The notes under the pieces: generated by a model | What the model saw: the letters and a program-made list of their open reading frames with translations, nothing else | Database searches by the model: none | Told to the model about the DNA's origin: nothing | Translations under genes and position numbers: made by a program | Assembly: GCF_000733775.1 (NCBI RefSeq) | Contig: NZ_JPOE01000005.1 | Location: 1,302,001 to 1,366,000, forward strand | Reading direction: 5' to 3' | From: Thiomonas sp. FB-Cd | Lineage (GTDB): Bacteria > Pseudomonadota > Gammaproteobacteria > Burkholderiales > Burkholderiaceae_C | Length of the DNA stretch: 64,000 bases | Part shown: piece after piece, positions 26,092-34,373 of the stretch | Layout of the letters: every line of letters begins with the position of its first letter | Position numbering within the stretch: the stretch's first letter is position 1

Positions 26092-26262
26092 TATGGGCAC
26101 TGTGGCAATGCAAATCCACGCATTTTAGGGTGACGGGCCGCATTTGGCACAACCCGGTTGGCGTGGAACCAAACCCTCGCGGATCAGGGTGCGGTTGAGC
26201 TTGCCATCAACCAGCTGCTTCGCTTCGTTTCTCTCGTTCCAACCCTTGTTCGGAGTCTGAAT

Positions 26263-26628
26263 ATGAAAAAACTCATCATCGCCATCGGCCTGTCTTTCGC
26301 CGCGATCACCCTGCCCGGCCTGGCTACGGCCCAGGCCGCGACCACGCAAACCAGCAAGATGACCCAGTGCAACGCGGACGCCAAGGCCAAGGGTCTCAAG
26401 GGCGAAGAGCGCAAGAAGTTCATGAAGGAGTGCCTGAGCGCGAAGGTCGCAGAACCCGCGAAGCCGGCAGCGGCGGAAAAGAAGGCGATGCCCGCTACGC
26501 ACGAAGGCAAGAAGCTGACCGCGCAGCAGGAAAAGATGGTGACTTGCAATGCGGATGCCAAGACCAAAGGGCTCAAAGGTGAGGCGCGCAAGACGTTTAT
26601 GAAGGAATGCCTCAGCAACAAGAAGTAA
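26263..26628 (+). CDS. psiF: PsiF repeat protein, exported
   Basis: Small exported protein of 121 aa: signal peptide (LIIAIGLSFAAITLPGLATA), then two near-identical PsiF units of about 25 residues, QCNADAKAKGLKGEERKKFM and TCNADAKTKGLKGEARKTFM, each ending KECLS with paired cysteines and joined by a Lys/Ala/Pro linker. PsiF was first described as phosphate-starvation-inducible in E. coli; function is unknown. GGAG precedes ATG 26263. No Pho box was recognised upstream. Confidence 0.85.
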   Translation: MKKLIIAIGLSFAAITLPGLATAQAATTQTSKMTQCNADAKAKGLKGEERKKFMKECLSAKVAEPAKPAAAEKKAMPATHEGKKLTAQQEKMVTCNADAKTKGLKGEARKTFMKECLSNKK

Positions 26629-26644
26629 GTCGGGGAAGGCGCAG

Positions 26645-26664
26645 CGACCCGTCATGACGGGTCG
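26645..26664. terminator. Perfect 20-bp palindrome after psiF
   Basis: CGACCCGTCATGACGGGTCG begins 16 bp after the psiF stop, between psiF and convergent rlpA. As RNA it gives an 8-bp GC stem with a TCATGA-centred loop followed by TCTCGCGTCT, not a T-run. It could terminate transcription or bind a dimeric protein. Confidence 0.4.
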
Positions 26665-26747
26665 TCTCGCGTCTGCGCACCCAGCGGCGAGCGCCTCCTA
26701 AGGCAAGGGGCGTGGCCACGCGGCGCCGCGTTTTGCGGTGGAACCGT

Positions 26748-27896
26748 TCAGTCCTGCACGATCGAGTAGGACGTAAAACCCAGCGTTTGGAGCTTTTGCT
26801 CCAGCGCTGTGGGTGGCGTTACCGCAGGCAGCGGACCAATCTGCACGCGGTAATAGCTTTGTCCATGGATGAGGCCGGGCACGATTTGGACCGGCCCGAT
26901 GCCTGCCGTTTGCAGGCGGGAGCGCTCGTCTATTGCGTTTTGTTCCACGGTGAAGGCGCCGGTTTGCAAGTAGCTCTGCAAGGGCAGTGCCGTCGACCGA
27001 TCCTGCGCCTGCACGTGCAGCGCCTCTGACCCGGAAAGCGCATCCTGAGTGGCGCCAGACGTGAGGGGCTGAGCTGCTGCGGATCCAGGTGGCGGAGGGT
27101 CTGCCGATTCACCTGTGGAATCGCTAGGCTGCAACGGAGCGAGCGCCTGCACCGTGATGCCAGGGCTTTGCACGGCTTGCGCCTGCGCCGTCGGCAGGGC
27201 TGCTGGGTGGAACAATGCCTGTGAGGCAGACGGATCTTGGGGTGGACCGCCGGTGACAGTGGGCGTCGCGCCCGCCAAAAGGGGCTCGGGGCGTGTTCGC
27301 GTCACGGGTGCGTCTTCAGCCGGCGCCGGCCCTCGAGCGGCCATATCACCTTGAAACGCCACGATGCGCACAGGGGCGGTTCCCGTGCTTGCCACGCCAA
27401 GGGCCTTGGCGGCTGCATAGGACAGATCCATGATGCGACTGTCCACGAACGGGCCGCGGTCATTGACGAGCACCAAGGCGCTGCGGCCATTGTTGAGGTT
27501 GGTCACCTGCACACAGCTCGGAAGCGGGAGTATGCGGCTCGCGGCGGTAAACGCGCGCGGGCTGAAGGCCGTCCCCATCGCGGTCCTGGAGCCGGATTCC
27601 CAGCCATACCAGGACGCCGTGCCATCGGCCTCATAGCCCTCGGCGCTTGGCAAGGGGGTATAGGTGCGCCCAAGCACTGTATACGTGCGGTTATAGGCCG
27701 CGCGCAAATTGGGCTGAGGCGCATAGCAGTTGGTGTCGCCGTTGACCACCCCAAGGATCCCGCCATGCTCGGACGACATCGGGACGCCGGCGCACCCGGC
27801 GAGCAGCGAGGCAAGCAAAAGGGACAGCAATAGCCCCGGATGCGCCCTATTGGCACGCTTCGGCACTGCATCAAGGGCTCGCGGGGTGGCGCTCAT
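26748..27896 (-). CDS. rlpA: RlpA-like septal lytic transglycosylase lipoprotein with SPOR domain
   Basis: Outer-membrane lipoprotein (382 aa) with signal peptide and lipobox LAGCAG. It has the RlpA double-psi beta-barrel (GTASWYG, RTAMGTAFSPRAFTAASRIL, VLVNDRGPFVDSRIMDLSYAAA) and a C-terminal SPOR domain (YLQTGAFTVEQNAIDERSRL onward, ending TSYSIVQD). In Pseudomonas RlpA cleaves naked glycan strands at the septum. The linker of about 120 residues is Pro/Ala/Thr-rich. ATG 27896 precedes the signal sequence. Confidence 0.9.
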   Translation of the reverse strand: MSATPRALDAVPKRANRAHPGLLLSLLLASLLAGCAGVPMSSEHGGILGVVNGDTNCYAPQPNLRAAYNRTYTVLGRTYTPLPSAEGYEADGTASWYGWESGSRTAMGTAFSPRAFTAASRILPLPSCVQVTNLNNGRSALVLVNDRGPFVDSRIMDLSYAAAKALGVASTGTAPVRIVAFQGDMAARGPAPAEDAPVTRTRPEPLLAGATPTVTGGPPQDPSASQALFHPAALPTAQAQAVQSPGITVQALAPLQPSDSTGESADPPPPGSAAAQPLTSGATQDALSGSEALHVQAQDRSTALPLQSYLQTGAFTVEQNAIDERSRLQTAGIGPVQIVPGLIHGQSYYRVQIGPLPAVTPPTALEQKLQTLGFTSYSIVQD

Positions 27897-28204
27897 CGGT
27901 GCATGCGTCGGATCGGGGCCGTGGGATGGTCACGTGCGTTAATGCTACACAGCCGCGTGGCAGAGTGCACGATGTCGGGTGCAGCGCGGTGCAAATTGTT
28001 TGGCGCGCATGATCCCTGCTGCAACAGGTTGCGCCTTGTTCGTGCAGTTGCCAACAGCGGGCATCGAGCGCTCTGGGGTGCATCGAACGCTGGTGGCAAG
28101 CGTCATGGCTATGGACCATCTTGAACATATGCCCGCGCATTCCCCTTCCTCACCCGGCCCGACGCACAGCGTCGCTCAGGCGAAGCCGTCCGGGCAGGAG
28201 GGGG

Positions 28205-28242
28205 TCAAGCGCGCGGTTTTCGCTCGTTGCTTCTCGCGAGGC
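28205..28242 (-). pseudogene. 3' remnant of tnpA in IS copy 1
   Basis: Reading leftward, GAAGCAACGAGCGAAAACCG and then CGCGCTTGA align with the last codons and stop of tnpA in copy 2 (GAAGCAAAAAGAAGAAAACC onward) with one base missing. Everything upstream of about 28242 is absent, and the tnpB leader begins there. An internal deletion of an ancestral tnpA-tnpB element explains this. Confidence 0.65.
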
Positions 28243-28258
28243 TGGATAAAATACCAGC

Positions 28259-29548
28259 GTGCAACGGCGCAAAGTCACGCTCAAGCTGTACCCCAATGCC
28301 GCGCAAGCTGCGCGGCTTGAGGCGTGGACGCGGCTGCACTGCGAGTTGTACAACGCGGCACTGGAAGAGCGCATCGACGCCTGGCACAAGGCCAGGAAGT
28401 CCATCTCTTACTACGAGCAGCAAAACGCGCTGCCACAGATCAAGGCCGCGCGGCCTGAGTTCGTGGAGCTCGGCAGCCACGCCTTGCAGCAGACGCTGCG
28501 GCGGCTGGATCTCGCCTTCCAGTCGTTCTTTCGCCGGGTCAAAGCTGGTCAAACGCCTGGATTCCCGCGGTTCAAGGCCGCGAAGCGGTTCTCGGGTTTT
28601 ACCTATCCCGATCCGGCTGGCTGGAAGCTCATGCAGCATGGCGGCCGTGGTGCCACGCTGCGCATTGGCAGTGGAGACACGGCCCTGTCCGTCCGGGCGC
28701 GCGGGCTGCACCGCTTCGGCGATCAGGCAAAACCCAACGACATCACGCTCACGCGCAGGAACGATCAGTGGTTTGTATCGGTGACGCTGCGCGTGCCCGA
28801 GTCGGCCTGTGCGCGGCAGCGCGCCGCCGACATGCGGCGTGGCGTGGATTTCGGGATCAACGACTGGGCGACGTTCGATGATGGACGGACCATCGATAAC
28901 CCGCGCTGGCTGCGCGAGGAACTGCCGCGCCTTGCCGCGCTGCAGCGGCAGCGCGGCAGGAAGAAGAAGGGATCGTTGCGCTTCAAACGGCTCGGGCGTC
29001 GCATCGCCCGGCTGCACGATCGCATTGGCAACTTGCGCCGGGACTTCGTGCACAGGGAAACAACCAAGCTGGTGCGGCAATGCGCCGTCCTGGCGACTGA
29101 GCAATTGGCCCCGAAGACCATGAGCCGCAGCGCACGCGGCAAGGGGGAAGCCCCGGGCCGTCGCGTGCGGCAGAAAGCCGGACTCAACCGGGAGATCCTC
29201 TCGGCAGGGTTCGGCATGGCGCATCCGATGCTCGCGTACAAAGCGGAAGAAGCTGGTACGCGGCTGCATCTGAGCCATACGCGCCAGATCAAACCGTCGC
29301 AGCGCTGCTCGGCGTGCTGGGAACTGGCTCCCAAGACGTTGGCGCAGCGCATGCATGTGTGCCCGCACTGCGGGCATGTCATGCAACGCGACCAAAACAG
29401 CGCGTTGGTGGTGCTCATCGACGCGCACAACACGCAGGACACGCCTGGAACGGGCGTGGCGGCGAGACCCAAACCTCGGCCACGGCAACGTGGCAAGTCG
29501 AAGTCTGTGACCCGCGAAACCCCCACGACAACCGCGCAAGCGGTTTAG
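28259..29548 (+). CDS. tnpB: TnpB RNA-guided nuclease of IS605-type element, intact
   Basis: TnpB of 429 aa, the ancestor type of Cas12 nucleases. RuvC-like catalytic residues are D197 (GVDFGIND), E281 (VLATEQL) and D378 (RDQNSAL), with a zinc ribbon CSACW...CPHCGH between E and D. The N terminus QRRKVTLKLYPNAAQAARLE follows a GTG start at 28259. A basic tail (RPRQRGKSKS) ends the protein. It is probably competent to cut DNA guided by an RNA made from its own 3' end. Confidence 0.9.
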   Translation: MQRRKVTLKLYPNAAQAARLEAWTRLHCELYNAALEERIDAWHKARKSISYYEQQNALPQIKAARPEFVELGSHALQQTLRRLDLAFQSFFRRVKAGQTPGFPRFKAAKRFSGFTYPDPAGWKLMQHGGRGATLRIGSGDTALSVRARGLHRFGDQAKPNDITLTRRNDQWFVSVTLRVPESACARQRAADMRRGVDFGINDWATFDDGRTIDNPRWLREELPRLAALQRQRGRKKKGSLRFKRLGRRIARLHDRIGNLRRDFVHRETTKLVRQCAVLATEQLAPKTMSRSARGKGEAPGRRVRQKAGLNREILSAGFGMAHPMLAYKAEEAGTRLHLSHTRQIKPSQRCSACWELAPKTLAQRMHVCPHCGHVMQRDQNSALVVLIDAHNTQDTPGTGVAARPKPRPRQRGKSKSVTRETPTTTAQAV

Positions 29549-29564
29549 TGGCGGGAGAGTTCAT
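29411..29564 (+). ncRNA. Candidate omega RNA scaffold at tnpB 3' end
   Basis: In related TnpB elements the guide RNA is produced from the 3' end of tnpB through the right end, with the flanking DNA as guide. This stretch is nearly base-for-base the same in both copies despite more divergence upstream, consistent with RNA-level constraint. The guide would be the roughly 20 bases from 29565. The start is arbitrary; position and conservation are the only evidence. Confidence 0.4.
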
Positions 29565-29687
29565 CAGCTCGTTTTGGGCGCCCCCAGCTGCTAAGATTCA
29601 GGCCACATGCACAAAGGGCTCTCGCCCCATGTGCATGTCTGCCACTACCACGGGTCTATTCGACCTCCACGCCTCTGGATCAACACC

Positions 29688-30092
29688 ATGAATCGCGTGC
29701 CTTGCGATCACCTTGAGCCGGCTCGCGCCGCGCCTGCCTGGCGCCGCCTGCTCCTGCCAGCCTTGCTGCTCAGCGTGCTGACATTGGGCACTGGGCAGGC
29801 CCAAATTCTCCACCTTTTTCCCGCGGGCAGCTTACAGGGCAGCGGCCGTTTCGGTGCATGGCCCGACCTTACCGTCAACTGCACGCCCTACACGATGGGC
29901 CCTGGCGTGCGCGTACTCGACGACCAGCAGCGCGTGGCGCTCACCGGTCAGCTGCCGGGCATCAAAAGCCATGTCGTGTTCCTGCGCGATGCCTCGGGAA
30001 ACGTGTTTCGGGTCTGGTTGGTGAACGACAAGGATCCTTCACTGGCCAACGTGCCTCAGGCGATATCGAACTGCCTGTTCGGCAACGGCTGA
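29688..30092 (+). CDS. Small secreted protein of unknown function
   Basis: A 134-residue protein with a signal peptide (RRLLLPALLLSVLTLGTGQA), mature N terminus QILHLFPAGS and the stretch DLTVNCTPYTMGPGVRVLDD. Two cysteines in the mature part (NCTPY and SNCLFG) could pair. I recognise no family. ATG 29688 begins the signal region. It lies between IS copy 1 and miaB, 99 bp before the miaB start, and may be co-transcribed with miaB. Confidence 0.65.
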   Translation: MNRVPCDHLEPARAAPAWRRLLLPALLLSVLTLGTGQAQILHLFPAGSLQGSGRFGAWPDLTVNCTPYTMGPGVRVLDDQQRVALTGQLPGIKSHVVFLRDASGNVFRVWLVNDKDPSLANVPQAISNCLFGNG

Positions 30093-30191
30093 ACGACAGA
30101 TGGACGACTCGGGCCTGCAACGGCCATCACTTGCGTCGCCCCTGTCCGTGCACCGTGCATGGCGGCGAGCATGCCAACGAACTTCCCTGCG

Positions 30192-31523
30192 ATGAAAAAA
30201 CTCTACATCAAGACCTTTGGTTGCCAGATGAACGAATACGATTCGGCCAAGATGGCCGACGTTCTCGCAGCCGACGAACCCTATGAGCCAACCGACAGGC
30301 CTGAGGATGCGGACCTGATCCTGCTCAATACCTGTTCGATCCGTGAAAAGGCACAGGAAAAGGTTTTCAGCGATCTCGGCCGCTTGCGCGCACTCAAGGC
30401 CGATAAGCCTGGGCTGCGCATCGGGGTAGCCGGCTGCGTGGCAAGTCAGGAGGGTGCTGCGATCGTCGAGCGCGCGCCCTATGTCGATGTTGTCTTCGGC
30501 CCCCAGACACTGCATCGCCTGCCCGAATTGCTGAGCGCCCGCGAGCGCAGCGGGCGTGCGCAGGTGGACATCAGCTTCCCCGAGATTGAAAAGTTCGATC
30601 ACCTGCCTCCCGCACGCGCCGAAGGTGCAACGGCCTTCGTGTCGATCATGGAAGGTTGCAGCAAGTACTGCAGCTATTGTGTCGTGCCTTACACGCGGGG
30701 CGAGGAGGTCTCCCGGCCTCTTGCCGACGTGCTGACGGAAGTGGCGGAACTGGCCACGCAGGGCGTGAAGGAAATCACGCTGCTCGGCCAAAATGTCAAT
30801 GCCTGGCGTGGCGATGTCGACGGTGCCAGCGCCGACTTCGCCTTGCTGCTGGAATACGTGGCAGCGGTGCCCGGCATTGAACGCCTGCGCTATACGACCA
30901 GCCATCCCAACGAGTTCAGCGAGCGGCTGATAGCCGCACATGGGCGCATCCCACAGCTCGTGCCACACGTGCACCTGCCCGTGCAGCATGGCTCGGACCG
31001 CATCTTGGCTGCAATGAAGCGTGGCTACACAGCATTACAGTTCAAACATATCGTGCGGCGGTTGCGCGCGGTGCGCGCGGGAATCAGCATTTCATCGGAC
31101 TTCATCGTCGGATTCCCCGGTGAGACCGATGCCGATTTCGCGCAACTGATGAAACTGGTGGATGACGTGGGCTTCGACGCCAGCTTCAGTTTCATCTTCA
31201 GCGCCCGCCCTGGCACGCCAGCCGCAACGCTTCCTGACGACACGCCACAAGCGGTCAAACTCGCGCGGCTGCAGGCGCTCCAGGCGCGCATTGAGGCTCA
31301 CGCCCAGGGCATCTCGCGGGCCATGGTGGGAACGACGCAGCGGGTGCTTGTGGAAGGTCCAAGCCGCAAGAGCGACGCAGAGCTGCAGGGACGCACGGAG
31401 AACAACCGCATCGTAAATTTCGCGGCACCCAACAGGCTCGTGGGTGAACTGGTGGAGGTACGCATCACCGCAGCGCTTCCCCACTCGCTGCGTGGCGAGT
31501 GGGCGATGGCTGCCGCGGCGTGA
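30192..31523 (+). CDS. miaB: tRNA-2-methylthio-N6-dimethylallyladenosine synthase MiaB
   Basis: Radical-SAM methylthiotransferase modifying A37 of tRNAs that read UNN codons. Of 443 aa, the N-terminal UPF0004 domain begins [20 protein letters not shown] with cysteines also in NTCSIRE and AGCVAS; the radical-SAM cluster is CSKYCSYC; the TRAM domain lies at the C terminus ([20 protein letters not shown] onward). ATG 30192 matches the conserved [11 protein letters not shown] start; the longer frame is not supported. Confidence 0.96.
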   Translation: MKKLYIKTFGCQMNEYDSAKMADVLAADEPYEPTDRPEDADLILLNTCSIREKAQEKVFSDLGRLRALKADKPGLRIGVAGCVASQEGAAIVERAPYVDVVFGPQTLHRLPELLSARERSGRAQVDISFPEIEKFDHLPPARAEGATAFVSIMEGCSKYCSYCVVPYTRGEEVSRPLADVLTEVAELATQGVKEITLLGQNVNAWRGDVDGASADFALLLEYVAAVPGIERLRYTTSHPNEFSERLIAAHGRIPQLVPHVHLPVQHGSDRILAAMKRGYTALQFKHIVRRLRAVRAGISISSDFIVGFPGETDADFAQLMKLVDDVGFDASFSFIFSARPGTPAATLPDDTPQAVKLARLQALQARIEAHAQGISRAMVGTTQRVLVEGPSRKSDAELQGRTENNRIVNFAAPNRLVGELVEVRITAALPHSLRGEWAMAAAA

Positions 31524-31849
31524 CGCCCCGGGCGCATTGCCTGGCATCGCCCCGCCGCGGTGTGCGCCGGCGCGTGCACGAAAAGGCCGCGAAGTTCCAC
31601 AAGGTGCGGTGATGCACCAAGCGTGCGATCCGTGTTACCGACTCGGCTTTCGTTGGGCAAGCCTCGGCACAAAACGCTTAAGCCTTGCAGCACGCTGCAA
31701 GCTTGCCTTTGCACCAGCGCGGCGACCGGTCTCTTGACGGCGGTCGCCGGCGCGGCTGCTGCGCCCTCAAGGACGATCCGTCTTGCGCGCCGCTCTGATT
31801 CGGCGCTGCAAGCCAATCGATCCCTGAGCCTGATCCCGACGGGTGCGAT
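31524..31849. other. 326-bp gap between convergent miaB and dacA
   Basis: No gene recognised. Two good hairpins lie here: CTTGCAG-CACG-CTGCAAG (31684-31701) and CGGCGACCG (31720-31728) with CGGTCGCCG (31741-31749) over a 12-nt loop. Neither has a T-run; one or both may terminate the converging transcripts. Confidence 0.45.
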
Positions 31850-33109
31850 CTATTTGATGGCCAGGCGCAGCGCGTCCCAAACGCGTTTGAAAATTCCGGC
31901 CTGGGGAATCGCATTGAGCGCCACGAGCGGGTAACTCGCAATCGACTTGCCATCAAGGCTGACCTGCAAGGTGCCAATCTTTTGGCCCTTGGCGATCGGC
32001 GCCACCAGGGGGTCGGGTCGCTGGATCGTGGTCTTGATCTTCGCGCCATCGCCGCGTGGCACGCTGACAGCCAGGGTTTCGAAGCTTCCGAGTTGCACCT
32101 GGTTGGTAGCGCCCTTCCACACTGGCGCCACCAGCACTGGCTTTCCAGCGGTGACGACACGAATGTCGTCAAAGTTCTGGAAAGCCCAGTTCAGCAGCTT
32201 TTCGCTTTCGGCGACCCGTGCGTGTTCGGTGGGCGTCCCCATCACCACGGTGATCAATCGACGCGGGCCGTTGGGAAAATTGCGCTGCGCCGACGTGATC
32301 ATGCAGTAGCCCGCATCCTTCGTGTAGCCCGTTTTCATGCCGTCCACCGAAGGATCGGTGAACAGCAGACTCACGCGGTTGGGCTGCGTGATGTGGTTGT
32401 AGGTGAACTCCTTGACCTTGAAGTAGCGCGCGTAGTCCTGCGGGAAGTCGCGAATGATGTGCGCGGCGATGACGGACAAATCGCGCGCCGTCGTGTGGTG
32501 ACCTGGATCGGGCAGGCCCGTGGGATCCATGAAGTGCGTGCCCTGCAAGCCCCATTGCTGGGCTTGACGATTCATCATGCCAACGAAGGCCGACACAGAG
32601 CCGCCCACCGTCTGAGCCAGCGTCATCGCCGCATCGTTGCCCGATTGCACGATCATGCCCAGGAGGAGATCGTTGACCGACACCGGCACGCGCGGGTCGA
32701 TAAACATGCGCGAGCCGCCGGTGCGCCAGGCTTCATCGGTCTCGTGCACCATCTGCGTGAGGCTGACGGAGCCATCCTTCACCGCCTTCAGCGTCAGATA
32801 GGCCGTCATCAGCTTGGTCAGCGAGGCCGGGGCCTCCTGCTGGTCGGCATTCTGCTCGGCAAGGATCTGGTTGCTGGTCATGTCGAGAACCAGCCAGCTG
32901 CGCGCCTGCATCGTGGGCAAGGGCACCGACTCAAGCAAAGCCGCGGTCGGCCCGGTCGGCGTATTACCGGGTCCGGCAGATACGGGATTGGGGTTGAGCG
33001 GGGGCGGGGACGCCGGCGCCGGACGGGACGCGGCCTGAGCCACGGAGGCGCAACTCAGTGCGGTCGCCAGGGCGATGACCGCCAGTCTTTTGGGCAACAT
33101 GAATGGCAT
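31850..33109 (-). CDS. dacA: D-alanyl-D-alanine carboxypeptidase (PBP5/6 type)
   Basis: Periplasmic penicillin-binding protein trimming the terminal D-Ala of peptidoglycan stem peptides. Signal peptide (LAVIALATALSCASVAQAA), then the three active-site motifs SLTK, SGN and KTG (KTGYT), and a C-terminal PBP5 beta-domain ending in an amphipathic segment (IFKRVWDALRLAIK) for membrane anchoring. 419 aa from ATG 33109; ATG 33100 is also possible. A Pro-rich linker follows the signal peptide. Confidence 0.95.
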   Translation of the reverse strand: MPFMLPKRLAVIALATALSCASVAQAASRPAPASPPPLNPNPVSAGPGNTPTGPTAALLESVPLPTMQARSWLVLDMTSNQILAEQNADQQEAPASLTKLMTAYLTLKAVKDGSVSLTQMVHETDEAWRTGGSRMFIDPRVPVSVNDLLLGMIVQSGNDAAMTLAQTVGGSVSAFVGMMNRQAQQWGLQGTHFMDPTGLPDPGHHTTARDLSVIAAHIIRDFPQDYARYFKVKEFTYNHITQPNRVSLLFTDPSVDGMKTGYTKDAGYCMITSAQRNFPNGPRRLITVVMGTPTEHARVAESEKLLNWAFQNFDDIRVVTAGKPVLVAPVWKGATNQVQLGSFETLAVSVPRGDGAKIKTTIQRPDPLVAPIAKGQKIGTLQVSLDGKSIASYPLVALNAIPQAGIFKRVWDALRLAIK

Positions 33110-33342
33110 AGGGATCAACGAAGGAAATGGAGACGGATGATCGGATCAGGCCGGCGGGCAGGACGCGCTCTCACAACGCACTGCGGCCGGTCCGCAACAC
33201 CATGCACCATAGCAGCGCAGGGCAAGTCGACGCGTTAAAAAGCGTTGCAGTTGGAGTGCGGCGCCTGCGAATTGGTTCACCCCGATGGCGCGCGCTGGCA
33301 TCAGTGCCGTGCATGCTGCGCACCGCCCGCGCACATTCAGAT

Positions 33343-34029
33343 TCAATCTGCGACGGCTGTTCCGTGCCACGTGCACACCCAATGCTTGAGCGGCGTGAGC
33401 AGCCCATGAAAGAAATGACCCGCGCCGGGCATCACCAGCACGGGCTGCTGCTGCGGCCGGGCCCAGTCAAACACCGCAGCCAGCGGCACCACGTCGTCGT
33501 GCTCGCCATGGATAACGAGCATGCGCTCGGCAAGTTGCGTACCGTCGGCATTGCGAAGCACGGGCACGTCAAAATTCAGGACTGCGGGGCCAACCAGCGT
33601 GAGATGGTCGATCGCCCGACCCTGCACATGCAAAGCTGCAGCAAGTCGTGCCGCAACATAGCCACCAAAGGAAAAGCCAGCCAGCGCCAGGGGCAGCGAC
33701 TCGGGCTCCACGCTTCGCTCGGCAGCGAACCGGCCCGCGTAGTGCGCGAGCACCGCCTGCATGTCCTCAGTCTCTCCGCGCCCGGCGTCATAACTGCCCT
33801 CGCTCGCGCCGACGCCACGAAAGTTGGGTCGCAACGTGAGATAGCCGAGCTGGAGCCAGGCGCGCGCCAGCGTCTGTGCCACCTTGTTGTCCAGCGTGCC
33901 GCCGTGCAGGGGGTGCGGATGGGCGACGAGCGCTAGGCCTCGTGGCGAGTGCGCCGCGGGCGCGTCCACGGCCACCTCGATCCAGCCAACAGGGCCGGCA
34001 ATGCGCTCGCGGATTGTGTTGCGATTCAT
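33343..34029 (-). CDS. Alpha/beta hydrolase, dienelactone-hydrolase-like
   Basis: Cytoplasmic serine hydrolase of 228 aa. Oxyanion region LVAHPHPLHGGTLDNKV, nucleophile elbow GFSFGG, acid in VIHGEHDDVVP and catalytic histidine in GAGHFFHG. This group includes uncharacterised hydrolases that often follow a 2Fe-2S ferredoxin gene, as here. ATG 34029 would overlap the ferredoxin stop by 4 bp if the ferredoxin frame were repaired. The substrate is unknown. Confidence 0.87.
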   Translation of the reverse strand: MNRNTIRERIAGPVGWIEVAVDAPAAHSPRGLALVAHPHPLHGGTLDNKVAQTLARAWLQLGYLTLRPNFRGVGASEGSYDAGRGETEDMQAVLAHYAGRFAAERSVEPESLPLALAGFSFGGYVAARLAAALHVQGRAIDHLTLVGPAVLNFDVPVLRNADGTQLAERMLVIHGEHDDVVPLAAVFDWARPQQQPVLVMPGAGHFFHGLLTPLKHWVCTWHGTAVAD

Positions 34030-34354
34030 GATGCGGGGGCGCGTCGGGAAGCAGCAAGCGCTCAACCACCTCGCCCGCCTTGAGATGTCGCTCGACGATC
34101 TCGTCGATGTCATGCTGGTCGACATAGGTGTACCAGACCGCCTCGGGATAGACCACACAGACAGGCCCCTCCTCACAACGATCCAGGCAACCCGCCCGGT
34201 TCACGCGCACCGCGCCGGGACCGGCGAGGCTGGCGGCCTTCACGGCTTGCTTGCAATGCTCGAAGGCGGCCTCGGCTCCGCGCTTGGCGCAGGACGGACG
34301 ACCATCCTCGCGTCGATTGAGACAAAAGAAGATGTGGTGTGCGTAATAGCTCAT
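33788..34354 (-). CDS. Thioredoxin-like [2Fe-2S] ferredoxin with apparent 3' frameshift
   Basis: MSYYAHHIFFCLNRRED, AKRGAEAAFEHCKQAVKAA and VNRAGCLDRCEEGPVCVVYP are typical of thioredoxin-fold ferredoxins with four cluster cysteines. After LLLPDAPP near codon 107 the frame fails to stop and reads 80 codons into the hydrolase gene in another phase. One extra G in the G5 tract at 34035-34039 would give a 109-aa protein ending in TGA that overlaps the hydrolase ATG (ATGA). Either a real mutation or a sequencing error; the intended end is then 34026. Confidence 0.8.
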   Translation of the reverse strand: MSYYAHHIFFCLNRREDGRPSCAKRGAEAAFEHCKQAVKAASLAGPGAVRVNRAGCLDRCEEGPVCVVYPEAVWYTYVDQHDIDEIVERHLKAGEVVERLLLPDAPPHHESQHNPRAHCRPCWLDRGGRGRARGALATRPSARRPSAPPARRHAGQQGGTDAGARLAPARLSHVATQLSWRRRERGQL

Positions 34355-34373
34355 GGACGGATTGAACGAGAAC

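Larger units (their letters stand above)
28127..29564 (+). mobile_element. IS200/IS605-type element, copy 1 (tnpB only)
   Basis: Boundaries come from comparison with the inverted copy at 46-48 kb. Left end shared from about 28127 (ATATGCCCGCGCATTCCCC), directly after TGAAC. Right end shared up to GAGAGTTCAT at 29564, after which the two copies diverge. The left end holds a hairpin (CCCGG 28153-28157 with CCGGG 28190-28194, enclosing CGACGC-aca-GCGTCG), as needed for single-strand transposition. It carries intact tnpB and only a 3' scrap of tnpA. No terminal inverted repeats or target duplication, as in this family. Confidence 0.85.
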
